Below, in pieces: positions 9,246 to 17,717 of a stretch of DNA of 64,000 nucleotides. The DNA is taken from positions 1 to 64,000 of the forward strand of contig JALKAW010000001.1 of NCBI GenBank assembly GCA_023015825.1, written 5' to 3'. Numbering within the stretch: position 1 is the stretch's first letter; the number at the start of each line of letters is the position of its first letter. Origin of the DNA: Flavobacteriaceae bacterium S0862. GTDB taxonomy: Bacteria; Bacteroidota; Bacteroidia; Flavobacteriales; Flavobacteriaceae. The notes beneath the pieces are model-generated. The model had not been told where the DNA came from and did no database searches. It worked only from the letters and a program-made list of their open reading frames with translations. Position numbers and translations under genes: made by a program.

Positions 9246-10499
9246 CTAATTTTTAATGACTAATTCCTCAATACTTCCATAGTTATTATAACTTGAGGTT
9301 ACCACTTTATCTCCAGGCTTCAGACCACTTAATACCTCATAAAACTCAGTATTTTGACTCCCCAAAGAAATATCAACCTTGTAGGCTACAGAACCATCAT
9401 CACTTAATTTGAATATCCAATTCCCTCCAGTTTGTTGAAAGAATCCTCCTTTGGCAACTAAAAGCGCTTCTTTTTCTTCACTTAAGGCTACTCTTATCTG
9501 TAGTGTCTGACCTCGTCTAATACCATCTGGAACTTCGTTTTCAAATTCCATATCTACTTGGAAACGACCATTTGTAACTTGTGTATAAACCTTTTTAATA
9601 ACAAGGAAATATTGCTTGTTACTAAAGGTGAAAGACCCGCGTTGTCCTGCGTAGATTCTACTTATATAGTGCTCATCAATATCAACACGAACTTTAAAGC
9701 CGCTTAAAACATCTATCTGCCCAAGGCGTTCTCCTTTGTTCTTTGATTGACCAATTTCGGCATCTAATGATGTTAATTGACCATCAACTGGAGCTTTTAC
9801 TATAAGATCTGCAACTTTTCTACGCATTAATTCAAGCGCATTTTGTGTTCGTTGATACGAACTTTGTATTTGCCTTTGCTCTTGTTTCGTGGCTACAGAA
9901 TCTTGTCGTAAAATTTGGTTAGCAAGTTGCATTCGTTGTTTTTGATAGTTGTATTCGTTTTCTGATTTTATGAGTTCCTGACGGCCAATAGCATCTTTTT
10001 CGTAAAGTTTCTTGTTAAGATTTAAAAGCCTTTCAGCTTCAATTAAACCACTTTCGACATCGGTAAATTGATTTAGCTTATTAATCGTATTTTGTCTAGC
10101 TGCATTTTGAGAAATTTGCATCTGAGTTAATAAGTTGTAGACTGATGTTTCTTGGTTTACCAAACTTAATTCAAGATCGGTATTAGTAAGTCTTAAAATA
10201 GGCTCTCCTTTTTTCATTATGGCGCCATCTTCAACATATTTTTCCTCCACACGGCCACCCTCAATGGCATCTAAATAAATTGTCGTAATTGGTAAAACAA
10301 CTCCGTTAACTGGGATGTTCTCTTGAAAAATACCGTTATTTACTGTGGAGATACTTAAGCGCTCTTTTTGCACATTGAGTTTAGAGTTTCCAGAAGAACT
10401 TATAACAACAAATAGAATTAGTCCGACTATAAGCACTCCTAAACCAATCATTACCAGTTTAGACTTTGGAAAATTCTTTTTTTCAATAGGTATATCCAT
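9246..10499 (-). CDS. Efflux periplasmic adaptor (HlyD/MFP family)
   Basis: A 417-residue membrane-fusion protein. One N-terminal anchor helix (about residues 15-32, MIGLGVLIVGLILFVVI) is followed by a lipoyl half (VEDGAIMKKGEPILRL), a long coiled-coil hairpin (about residues 115-235, with RQELIKSENEYNYQKQ and QEQRQIQSSYQR), the second lipoyl half (APVDGQLTSLDAEIGQ) and beta-barrel/proximal domains. It would bridge the MacB-type permeases and TolC. It is the promoter-proximal gene of the operon. A sigma54-like element lies about 27-42 bases upstream of its ATG, and the divergent genes encode a sigma54 activator and kinase. Confidence 0.93.
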   Translation of the reverse strand: MDIPIEKKNFPKSKLVMIGLGVLIVGLILFVVISSSGNSKLNVQKERLSISTVNNGIFQENIPVNGVVLPITTIYLDAIEGGRVEEKYVEDGAIMKKGEPILRLTNTDLELSLVNQETSVYNLLTQMQISQNAARQNTINKLNQFTDVESGLIEAERLLNLNKKLYEKDAIGRQELIKSENEYNYQKQRMQLANQILRQDSVATKQEQRQIQSSYQRTQNALELMRRKVADLIVKAPVDGQLTSLDAEIGQSKNKGERLGQIDVLSGFKVRVDIDEHYISRIYAGQRGSFTFSNKQYFLVIKKVYTQVTNGRFQVDMEFENEVPDGIRRGQTLQIRVALSEEKEALLVAKGGFFQQTGGNWIFKLSDDGSVAYKVDISLGSQNTEFYEVLSGLKPGDKVVTSSYNNYGSIEELVIKN

Positions 10500-10525
10500 A
10501 TAATTATTAATTTTAAAACAAACAA

Positions 10526-10541
10526 TGGTAATATCGTGCCA
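10526..10541 (-). promoter_or_regulatory. Candidate sigma54 (-24/-12) promoter of the efflux operon
   Basis: Read on the minus strand, the site is TGGCACG-ATAT-TACCA. The -24 half (TGGCACG) matches the RpoN consensus exactly. The -12 half is weaker (TACCA against TTGCA), so the invariant GC is CC here. The start would fall about 15 bases before the adaptor ATG. The divergent GAFTGA-bearing activator gives independent support. Confidence 0.5.
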
Positions 10542-10590
10542 AAAGCGTAACTATAAGATAAACAACATATTAGATATATTATTAAGAAAC

Positions 10591-10615
10591 AAAGTGTTCG
10601 ATTTTGATACACTTT
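10591..10615. promoter_or_regulatory. Inverted repeat, candidate activator binding site
   Basis: Seven-base arms AAAGTGT and ACACTTT enclose 11 bases. A related half-site (AAAGTGATACAG) follows at 10623-10634. The dyad lies about 50-75 bases upstream of the -24 box, the usual distance for an enhancer bound by an NtrC-type regulator. Confidence 0.45.
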
Positions 10616-10690
10616 ATGTACGAAAGTGATACAGTTTTTTAACACAAAAAATTAGTGCAGTATAAATATTTAATTGGACTGCGAAATTCT

Positions 10691-10698
10691 TAAATTTG
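10691..10698 (+). promoter_or_regulatory. Candidate -7 box of the regulator operon
   Basis: TAAATTTG matches the Bacteroidota -7 consensus TAnnTTTG exactly and ends four bases before ATG 10703, so the mRNA would have almost no leader. A TTG at 10674-10676 is 14 bases upstream, shorter than the usual spacing. Confidence 0.4.
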
Positions 10699-10702
10699 AC
10701 TA

Positions 10703-12046
10703 ATGCTTTTAAAAAATGCTAACATATTAGTAATTGATGATGACGAAGATGTTTTAATCGCTTTGCGTCTTTTATTAAAATCTATGGTGAATTCGGTCAC
10801 TGTAAATAAAAATCCGAATGCAATTACTGATCTTTTACAGAAACAAGATTTTGATGTTGTAATTCTAGACATGAACTTTAATGGTCTTGTCAATACAGGA
10901 AACGAAGGGATTTTTTGGTTGAAAAAAATTAAAGAGATAAATTCAAAGATTGATATCATATTGATAACAGCCTATGGTGATATTGATCTAGCTATAAGAT
11001 CACTTAAAGAAGGTGCTTCAGATTTTCTTGTAAAACCCTGGAAAAATGAAAAAATTATTGAGGCTATAAAATCATTGATTCTAAAGAAAAAAGTCACAAA
11101 ATCAAATAATTTTGAAGCCAAAAAGGGTTCAAAAATTATTGGAGAAAGTGAGGTAATGTTGGATGTATTTACAAAAATTAGTAAAGTAGCTCCTACTGAT
11201 GCTAATATATTAATCCTTGGAGAAAATGGGACTGGTAAAGATTTGATAGCTCAGGCAATACATGAGCATTCTAATAGAAAGAATAAGCCATTTGTTAAAG
11301 TTGACGTGGGTTCACTGACTTCGTCATTATTTGAAAGCGAATTATTTGGATACAAAAAAGGAGCATTTACTGGAGCCAACGAAGATCGTATTGGAAGATT
11401 TGAAGCTGCAAATGGTGGAACCCTTTTTTTAGATGAAATAGGGAACATTACTTTAGGCCAACAAGTTAGGTTGTTAAGTGTTTTGCAAAATAGACAAGTA
11501 ATACCACTTGGGTCTAATGCTGCAATAGATTTGGATATACGTTTAATTTGTGCAACAAATCTAGGTTTAAGTGATCTTGCTGATGAACATAAATTTAGAA
11601 AAGACCTTATTTATCGTATTAATACTGTAGACATTATTGTGCCACCGCTACGTGATCGTGGTAAGGATATAACTTTAATAAGCCATCATTTTATTAATAT
11701 TTATGCCGAGAAATATTTTAAAGAGCCTTTTAAACTAACTCCAGAATTTATAAAAAAATTAAAGGGTCACTCGTTTCCAGGGAATGTACGTGAACTTCAA
11801 TATATTTTAGAACGTTCTGTGATAATGGCAGAAGGCAATACTCTTAATTCCAACGATTTGGTGTTTTCGGCAATTGAGAGAAATGCTGCTGTTATAGCAA
11901 CCAAAACCGTGAACCTAGAAACTCTAGAAAAGACTACTATTTTAAAAGTCATTGAAAAAAATAATGGTAATATCACAAAATCTGCAAAAGAATTAGGTAT
12001 AACAAGAACTGCTTTATACCGAAGACTCCACAAATATGATTTATAA
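10703..12046 (+). CDS. Sigma54-dependent response regulator (NtrC type)
   Basis: A 447-residue three-domain activator. The receiver domain (1-120) has acidic DDD at 12-14, phospho-acceptor Asp56 and Lys111. The AAA+ domain (about 143-370) has Walker A GENGTGKD (173-180), the sigma54-contact loop GAFTGA (220-225) and Walker B LFLDE (241-245). The C-terminal Fis-type helix-turn-helix contains NGNITKSAKELGITRTALYR. It activates RpoN promoters by ATP hydrolysis when phosphorylated. Its stop overlaps the kinase start by 11 bases, so the pair is co-translated. The divergent efflux operon with a sigma54-like promoter is its obvious target. Confidence 0.95.
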   Translation: MLLKNANILVIDDDEDVLIALRLLLKSMVNSVTVNKNPNAITDLLQKQDFDVVILDMNFNGLVNTGNEGIFWLKKIKEINSKIDIILITAYGDIDLAIRSLKEGASDFLVKPWKNEKIIEAIKSLILKKKVTKSNNFEAKKGSKIIGESEVMLDVFTKISKVAPTDANILILGENGTGKDLIAQAIHEHSNRKNKPFVKVDVGSLTSSLFESELFGYKKGAFTGANEDRIGRFEAANGGTLFLDEIGNITLGQQVRLLSVLQNRQVIPLGSNAAIDLDIRLICATNLGLSDLADEHKFRKDLIYRINTVDIIVPPLRDRGKDITLISHHFINIYAEKYFKEPFKLTPEFIKKLKGHSFPGNVRELQYILERSVIMAEGNTLNSNDLVFSAIERNAAVIATKTVNLETLEKTTILKVIEKNNGNITKSAKELGITRTALYRRLHKYDL

Positions 12047-13376
12047 GTCGTTTTTTTTCTTTCTCATATTGAGGGTCATCCTATTATTAGGAGCTGTTAG
12101 TTTTATTGCATATGGAATTAGCAATGAGATTAATTATGCGATTGTTGGAGGTGTTTTTATCACGTTCATTATATGCCTTAATTTATACAATTTTGTCGCC
12201 AAAAGATTTATTGAAATAGACGATTTTTTTGAGTCTGTGAAATATCGTGACTTTTCAAGATGGTTTAGCGAAGAACACGGTCCAAGAGATATTCAAAAAT
12301 TGCATAGAGGCTTTAATTTGGTAAATAAAACGTTTAAGGATATTAACAATGAGCGGCAAGCTCAATTCCTGTATTTACAAAAAATATTAGAAATGGTAGA
12401 TGTTGGTATAATAGCATATAACCTAGAAAATGGTGATGTGCTTTGGGTTAACGACTCTATTTTAAATACATTGGATTTACCATCGTTTAAGAATATTCGA
12501 TTTGTTGAGAAACGAAGACCAAAATTATTTGACGAAATATTTGAAACCTATCACATGAATAGTCAGTCAATAAATCTCGAAATGCGAGAAGAAAACTTAA
12601 AAGTCTTGATATCGGATACGGTTTTTCAAGTAGATGAAAGGGCATTTAAATTAATCGTTTTACAAAATATAGAAGATACATTAAATAAGAATGAATCTGA
12701 AGCTTGGAAAAAACTTCTAAGTGTAATGACCCATGAAATTATGAATAGTATTGCTCCAATTTCTTCTTTATCAGATACACTTCAATCAGAATTACAATTA
12801 AAATTAGATGATATTGATAACTACCAGTTGCATCTTGATGATCTTAATGCAGGCATATCTAGTATTAAAAAAAGAAGCGAAGGGCTAATGAAGTTTGCAA
12901 AAACTTACAGAACCTTAAGCAAGGTAAGTCAAGTTGATAAATCAAAAATATTGGTAGAAGAGTTATTTAAAAACATAAGTAACTTGCTAAAACCTTCACT
13001 AAACAAAATAAACATACAATTAGAGTTTAAAAATATAAACCCAAAATTAGAATTAAATATAGATATATATTTAATAGAGCAAGTACTTATTAATTTAATT
13101 ATTAACGCACGGGATGCTTGTGAAAATAGACTGGACTCAAAAATAGTTGTTTCGGCAGAAAAATTTAGAGAAGGAATTCAAATTAAAGTTGCTGACAATG
13201 GTAAAGGAATTCCAGAGGAGATTCTGGATACAATTTTTGTACCGTTTTATAGTACTAAAAAATCAGGTAGCGGAATTGGTTTAAGTCTGTCAAAGCAAAT
13301 TATGATGCTTCATAATGGACGATTACAAGTTCATAGTGAAGAAGACAAAGGGACCGTTATGAGTTTGATGTTCTAA
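12036..13376 (+). CDS. Membrane sensor histidine kinase, NtrB-like partner
   Basis: A 446-residue kinase. Two N-terminal helices (about 7-27 and 33-53) are joined by only a few residues, so it has almost no periplasmic sensor and probably senses within the membrane or cytoplasm. A PAS-like segment spans about 112-215. The H-box is MTHEIMNSIAPI with His233; the ATPase domain has N-box NLIINARDAC, G1 DNGKGIP and G2 GSGIGLSLS. It phosphorylates the upstream regulator (overlap 12036-12046). The lack of a periplasmic domain fits sensing of membrane stress or a membrane-soluble compound, which is inference. Confidence 0.93.
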   Translation: MIYKSFFFFLILRVILLLGAVSFIAYGISNEINYAIVGGVFITFIICLNLYNFVAKRFIEIDDFFESVKYRDFSRWFSEEHGPRDIQKLHRGFNLVNKTFKDINNERQAQFLYLQKILEMVDVGIIAYNLENGDVLWVNDSILNTLDLPSFKNIRFVEKRRPKLFDEIFETYHMNSQSINLEMREENLKVLISDTVFQVDERAFKLIVLQNIEDTLNKNESEAWKKLLSVMTHEIMNSIAPISSLSDTLQSELQLKLDDIDNYQLHLDDLNAGISSIKKRSEGLMKFAKTYRTLSKVSQVDKSKILVEELFKNISNLLKPSLNKINIQLEFKNINPKLELNIDIYLIEQVLINLIINARDACENRLDSKIVVSAEKFREGIQIKVADNGKGIPEEILDTIFVPFYSTKKSGSGIGLSLSKQIMMLHNGRLQVHSEEDKGTVMSLMF

Positions 13377-13497
13377 TACAATTATAAATTCAATTTTGTT
13401 AATTATATATATTGATAATCAGTGATTTACGTATTTATAACGTAGTGCGTACAATTAAAAATAATTGTTAAAAATAAGATGTTATTTTAAATTTTTG

Positions 13498-13505
13498 TAC
13501 ATTTG
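13498..13505 (+). promoter_or_regulatory. Candidate -7 box upstream of the copper island
   Basis: TACATTTG fits TAnnTTTG exactly and ends eight bases before ATG 13514. A weak dyad (TACGT 428-432 / ACGTA 440-444 of 13 kb, seven-base spacer) lies about 55 bases upstream and could bind a metal regulator. Confidence 0.45.
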
Positions 13506-13513
13506 TTATTGCA

Positions 13514-13927
13514 ATGAAATCCAAGCTCCATAAAATATTCTCTTTTGCGATGGCATTTGTAGTCCTATTTTCTACAATGTCTTTTACCATAAATAAACAT
13601 TTTTGCGGGAATACTTTAGTAGATACAGCACTATTTGTAGAGGCCAAAACCTGTGGCATGGAGGAACAAGTATCTAATAATACTGATGATGCAATTACCA
13701 AAAATAATTGTTGTAGTACTGAAGAATTATTAATAGAAGGACAAGATAATTTAAAGCTTGATTTTACTAAGTTTGATTTGCAACAAAAAATATTTGTAAG
13801 CACTTTTGTTTATACCTACATCAATCTTTTTGAGGGTATTACAAAAGAAAGTATTCATTTTAAAGATTACTCACCTCCACTTATAGTCAAGGACATACAT
13901 ACACTTGACGAAGTTTATTTAATTTGA
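13514..13927 (+). CDS. HYC_CC_PP family small exported protein
   Basis: A 137-residue protein with a signal peptide (hydrophobic FAMAFVVLFSTMSF). It shows the three marks that name this Bacteroidota family: an HxCG motif (HFCGN, residues 29-33), a CC pair (NNCCST, about residue 76) and a PP pair (YSPPL, about residue 121). The family is uncharacterised but often sits beside copper efflux genes. Cys and His residues suggest periplasmic metal binding, which is inference. It is the first gene of the copper island and precedes cusA by 111 bases. Confidence 0.8.
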   Translation: MKSKLHKIFSFAMAFVVLFSTMSFTINKHFCGNTLVDTALFVEAKTCGMEEQVSNNTDDAITKNNCCSTEELLIEGQDNLKLDFTKFDLQQKIFVSTFVYTYINLFEGITKESIHFKDYSPPLIVKDIHTLDEVYLI

Positions 13928-13943
13928 TTTTAAGTTTTTAGAG

Positions 13944-13984
13944 AAATATCCCAATTTGTAATATACTAATATGGGAATATTTTG
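13944..13984 (+). terminator. Weak terminator-like hairpin before cusA
   Basis: The arms ATATCCCA and TGGGAATAT pair with one bulged base around a long AT-rich loop, followed by TTTTG. The hairpin is weak and may only attenuate. Confidence 0.3.
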
Positions 13985-14038
13985 TTATTCGTATTTATTA
14001 TAGAAATATAGTATTCTAAACACTTAAATCAATGACGT

Positions 14039-17000
14039 ATGCTCAATAAAAGCATCAAATTTTTAATAGAAAACAAATTAGTTTCAGTACTCTTATTAGT
14101 ACTTTTTATTGGATGGGGAATTACCAATGCACCATTTAATTGGGATACAGGATTTTTACCCAGAAATCCTGTGGCTGTTGATGCTATTCCAGATATTGGT
14201 GAAAACCAGCAGATAGTATTTACCAAATGGGATGGTCGCTCACCACAAGATATTGAAGACCAAATAACCTATCCGTTAACTACCTCCTTATTAGGTATTC
14301 CTGGTGTTAAAACCATTAGGAGCTCCTCTATGTTTGGTTTTTCAAGCATATACATCATTTTTGAAGAAGATGTGGAATTTTATTGGAGTAGAAGTCGCAT
14401 ACTGGAAAAATTAAATTCTTTGCCTGCAGGATTACTTCCGAGTAATGTGCAACCATCTTTAGGGCCAGATGCAACTGGTTTGGGACAAATTTTTTGGTAC
14501 ACTCTTGAAGGCCGTGATAAGCAAGGAAACGTTACAGGTGGTTGGGATTTACAAGAGTTAAGAAGTGTTCAGGATTATTATGTCAAATACGGATTGTCAT
14601 CTGCATCAGGAGTGTCAGAAGTGGCATCTATTGGAGGTTATGTGAAAGAATATCAAATAGATGTTAATCCAGATATTTTAAAAGAGTATAACATCTCTTT
14701 ACAGCAAGTAGTTAATGCCGTTAGAAATACTAATAAGGACATTGGAGCTAAAACTATTGAAATTAACAAAGCTGAATATTTGGTAAGAGGTTTAGGTTAT
14801 ATACAATCTATAAGTGATATAGAAAATACTGTAGTGACCTCCGAAAACAATGTGCCAATTTTTATTAAAGATGTGTCAAAAGTTTCTTTAGGTCCTGCCG
14901 AAAGAAGAGGAATTCTGGACAAAGAAGGTGCTGAGGTTGTTGGAGGTGTGGTTGTTGCAAGATATGGTGCAAACCCAATGGAAGTGATTACAAATGTCAA
15001 GAAGCAAATTCAAGAAATTAGTAAGGGCTTACCAACAAAAGAGTTAAAAGATGGTCGAATATCGCAACTTACAATTGTGCCATTTTATGATAGAACAGAG
15101 TTGATTCAAGAAACACTTAATACACTTGATGAAGCACTCACTTTAGAAATATTAATTACTATTCTAGTCATTATTGTGATGGTATTTAATTTACGAGCCT
15201 CAGTGTTAATCTCTGGATTGTTGCCTGTAGCTGTTCTCATGGTGTTTATTGGTATGAAGTTCTTTGGAGTCGATGCTAACATTGTAGCACTGTCAGGTAT
15301 TGCAATTGCTATTGGTACGATGGTCGATGTTGGTGTTATTCTCTCCGAAAATATTGTCAGGCATATTGATGAAGACGAATCAAAAACTCCAGTTAATGAA
15401 GTTGTTTATAAGGCAACTAAAGAGGTTTCTGGAGCGATTCTTACAGCAGTAATGACCACGATTATAAGCTTTATTCCTGTGTTTACTATGATTGGAGCCG
15501 AAGGAAAACTATTTAGGCCTCTAGCAGCAACAAAAACTATGGCGTTGGTAGCTTCTGTAATTGTTGCACTATTTTTAATACCACCATTTGCTGCATGGTT
15601 GTTTGGTTGGAAGCCACCAAAGAAAAAAATTGGACTTACGTTAAATGCTATTTTAGCTGTATTCGGAATTTTCACTGTTTTCAGTGGTTATACATTAGGA
15701 ATCATTCTCATCGCATTTGCTGTGGTTAGTTTCTTAAAATCAAACCAAAGATTAACAACGAAACAAGCTAATACCATTAACATTGCTATTTCGACTATTG
15801 CTATTGTTATGCTATTGGGTGTGTATTGGCGACCTTTAGGCGTAGATTATAGCTTGGTGTCTAATGTTATTTTTGTCGGTGTCATTTGCTTTGGCTTGTT
15901 AGGTATTTTTACTGTTTTTAGACAGTACTATGTGCGTATTTTAACTTGGGCTTTAGCTAATAAAATCCTCTTTTTAAGTATTCCAGCATTAATTGTGTTT
16001 TTTGGAATCAATATTTGGAACAATACTGGAAAAGAATTTATGCCATCATTAAACGAAGGGTCTTTTTTATTAATGCCAACATCTTTACCACATTCAGGAG
16101 TAGAAGAAAACAAACGTGTGTTACAACAGTTAGATATGGCTGTAGCTACTATTCCAGAAATCAAAACAGTAGTTGGTAAAGCTGGTCGAGTTGAAAGCGC
16201 ACTCGACCCTGCGCCATTGTCCATGTATGAAAACGTTATAATCTATAAGCCAGAGTATAAACTAAATGAAGAAGGAAAACGCGAGACATTTAAAGTCAAT
16301 AATGATGGTTTGTTTGAAACCATTTCTGGTGATTTTATTGCTTCAGGAACAAAAATCGAATCAAATGCTTTAATTGTTGATGATAATGGTGAATATTATC
16401 GCAATTGGCGACCACATATGAAGTCCGCTAATGATATTTGGAATGACATTGTAAGAGTAACTAAGTTGCCAGGAGTAACTTCAGCGCCCAAATTACAACC
16501 TATTGAAACGCGTTTGGTGATGCTCCAAACAGGCATGCGAGCACCAATGGGAATTAAGGTTAGAGGACAAGATTTAAAGCAAATTGAAGATTTTGGATTA
16601 ACACTTGAAAACATTTTAAAGCAAGTTGACGGTGTCAAAAAAGAAGCAGTTTTTGCCGATAGAATTGTTGGCAAACCATATTTGTTAATTGATATTGATA
16701 GAGACAAAATTGCACGTTATGGTATCTCTATTGACGAGGTTCAAACGGTGTTGGAAGTTGCTGTTGGAGGGAAAGTACTCACGCAAACCGTTGAAGGTAG
16801 AGAGCGTTATGGGGTAAGAGTGCGTTATCCACGTGAACAACGTGATAGCCCAGAAGATTTAGAGAATATTTATATTCCAACATCCAAAGGAGATCCTATT
16901 CCATTAAAAGAGTTGGTTTCAATAAAGTACGAAAAAGGCCCTCAAGTAATAAAGAGCGAAGATACATTTTTAGTAGGTTATGTACTTTTTGATAAGGTTG

Positions 17001-17716
17001 CCCAAGAGGCAGAAGTAACCGTTGTTGAAAATGCTCAAAAAGCTATTCAGGGTGCTATTGATAAAGGGGAATTGGTTGTTCCAAAAGGCATTAATTATCA
17101 ATTCACAGGAACTTATGAAAATCAATTAAGAGCCGAAAAAACATTATCAGTTGTTGTGCCTTTAGCATTGGTGATTATCTTTTTAATACTGTATTTTCAG
17201 TTCAGGTCCGTTGCCACATCTTTAATGGTGTTTACAGGTATTGCGGTTGCTTTTGCAGGTGGTTTTATAATGATTTGGTTGTACGGTGAATCTTGGTTTT
17301 TAAATTTCAATCTTTTTGGATTTAATCTTAGGGAATTGTTCCAAATGAATCCAATAAACTTGAGTGTTGCTGTTTGGGTTGGGTTTATAGCTTTATTTGG
17401 TATTGCTACAGATGATGGCGTGGTTATGGCAACCTATTTAACGCAGACCTTCAAAAAAAATGAACCAAAATCAAAAGAAGACATTAGAGCATCGGTTATT
17501 GAAGCAGGAGAGAAGCGAATTAGACCATGTTTAATGACCACAGCTACAACGTTATTAGCGTTGCTGCCTATTTTAACTTCTACTGGTCGTGGTAGTGATA
17601 TTATGATACCAATGGCAATTCCAAGTTTTGGAGGAATGCTCATTGCATTAATCACCTTATTTGTTGTTCCAGTACTTTATAGTTGGAAAAAAGAAATTTC
17701 ATTAAAAAAGATTTAA
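14039..17716 (+). CDS. cusA: CusA/CzcA family heavy-metal RND efflux permease
   Basis: A 1225-residue HME-RND pump. The N-terminal helix is followed by porter segments (PDIGENQQIVFTKW), and TM4 carries the Asp and Glu of the proton relay (IGTMVDVGVILSENIVRH, about residue 430), closest to the CusA (monovalent Cu/Ag) pattern. The Met-rich stretch MLQTGMRAPMGIKVRG (about residue 830) matches the CusA metal-path region. The protein is roughly 180 residues longer than E. coli CusA. Much of the excess is an extra hydrophobic block at about 525-630 with some four added helices. It would expel periplasmic Cu(I)/Ag(I) with CusB and CusC. It is followed by cusC after one base; cusB lies 5.8 kb downstream. 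Confidence 0.93.
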   Translation: MLNKSIKFLIENKLVSVLLLVLFIGWGITNAPFNWDTGFLPRNPVAVDAIPDIGENQQIVFTKWDGRSPQDIEDQITYPLTTSLLGIPGVKTIRSSSMFGFSSIYIIFEEDVEFYWSRSRILEKLNSLPAGLLPSNVQPSLGPDATGLGQIFWYTLEGRDKQGNVTGGWDLQELRSVQDYYVKYGLSSASGVSEVASIGGYVKEYQIDVNPDILKEYNISLQQVVNAVRNTNKDIGAKTIEINKAEYLVRGLGYIQSISDIENTVVTSENNVPIFIKDVSKVSLGPAERRGILDKEGAEVVGGVVVARYGANPMEVITNVKKQIQEISKGLPTKELKDGRISQLTIVPFYDRTELIQETLNTLDEALTLEILITILVIIVMVFNLRASVLISGLLPVAVLMVFIGMKFFGVDANIVALSGIAIAIGTMVDVGVILSENIVRHIDEDESKTPVNEVVYKATKEVSGAILTAVMTTIISFIPVFTMIGAEGKLFRPLAATKTMALVASVIVALFLIPPFAAWLFGWKPPKKKIGLTLNAILAVFGIFTVFSGYTLGIILIAFAVVSFLKSNQRLTTKQANTINIAISTIAIVMLLGVYWRPLGVDYSLVSNVIFVGVICFGLLGIFTVFRQYYVRILTWALANKILFLSIPALIVFFGINIWNNTGKEFMPSLNEGSFLLMPTSLPHSGVEENKRVLQQLDMAVATIPEIKTVVGKAGRVESALDPAPLSMYENVIIYKPEYKLNEEGKRETFKVNNDGLFETISGDFIASGTKIESNALIVDDNGEYYRNWRPHMKSANDIWNDIVRVTKLPGVTSAPKLQPIETRLVMLQTGMRAPMGIKVRGQDLKQIEDFGLTLENILKQVDGVKKEAVFADRIVGKPYLLIDIDRDKIARYGISIDEVQTVLEVAVGGKVLTQTVEGRERYGVRVRYPREQRDSPEDLENIYIPTSKGDPIPLKELVSIKYEKGPQVIKSEDTFLVGYVLFDKVAQEAEVTVVENAQKAIQGAIDKGELVVPKGINYQFTGTYENQLRAEKTLSVVVPLALVIIFLILYFQFRSVATSLMVFTGIAVAFAGGFIMIWLYGESWFLNFNLFGFNLRELFQMNPINLSVAVWVGFIALFGIATDDGVVMATYLTQTFKKNEPKSKEDIRASVIEAGEKRIRPCLMTTATTLLALLPILTSTGRGSDIMIPMAIPSFGGMLIALITLFVVPVLYSWKKEISLKKI

Positions 17717-17717
17717 A

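Noticed and set aside
10451-10645. A 64-codon open frame on the minus strand over the efflux promoter
   Set aside because: It overlaps the adaptor start and regulatory region, with no domain or signal pattern.
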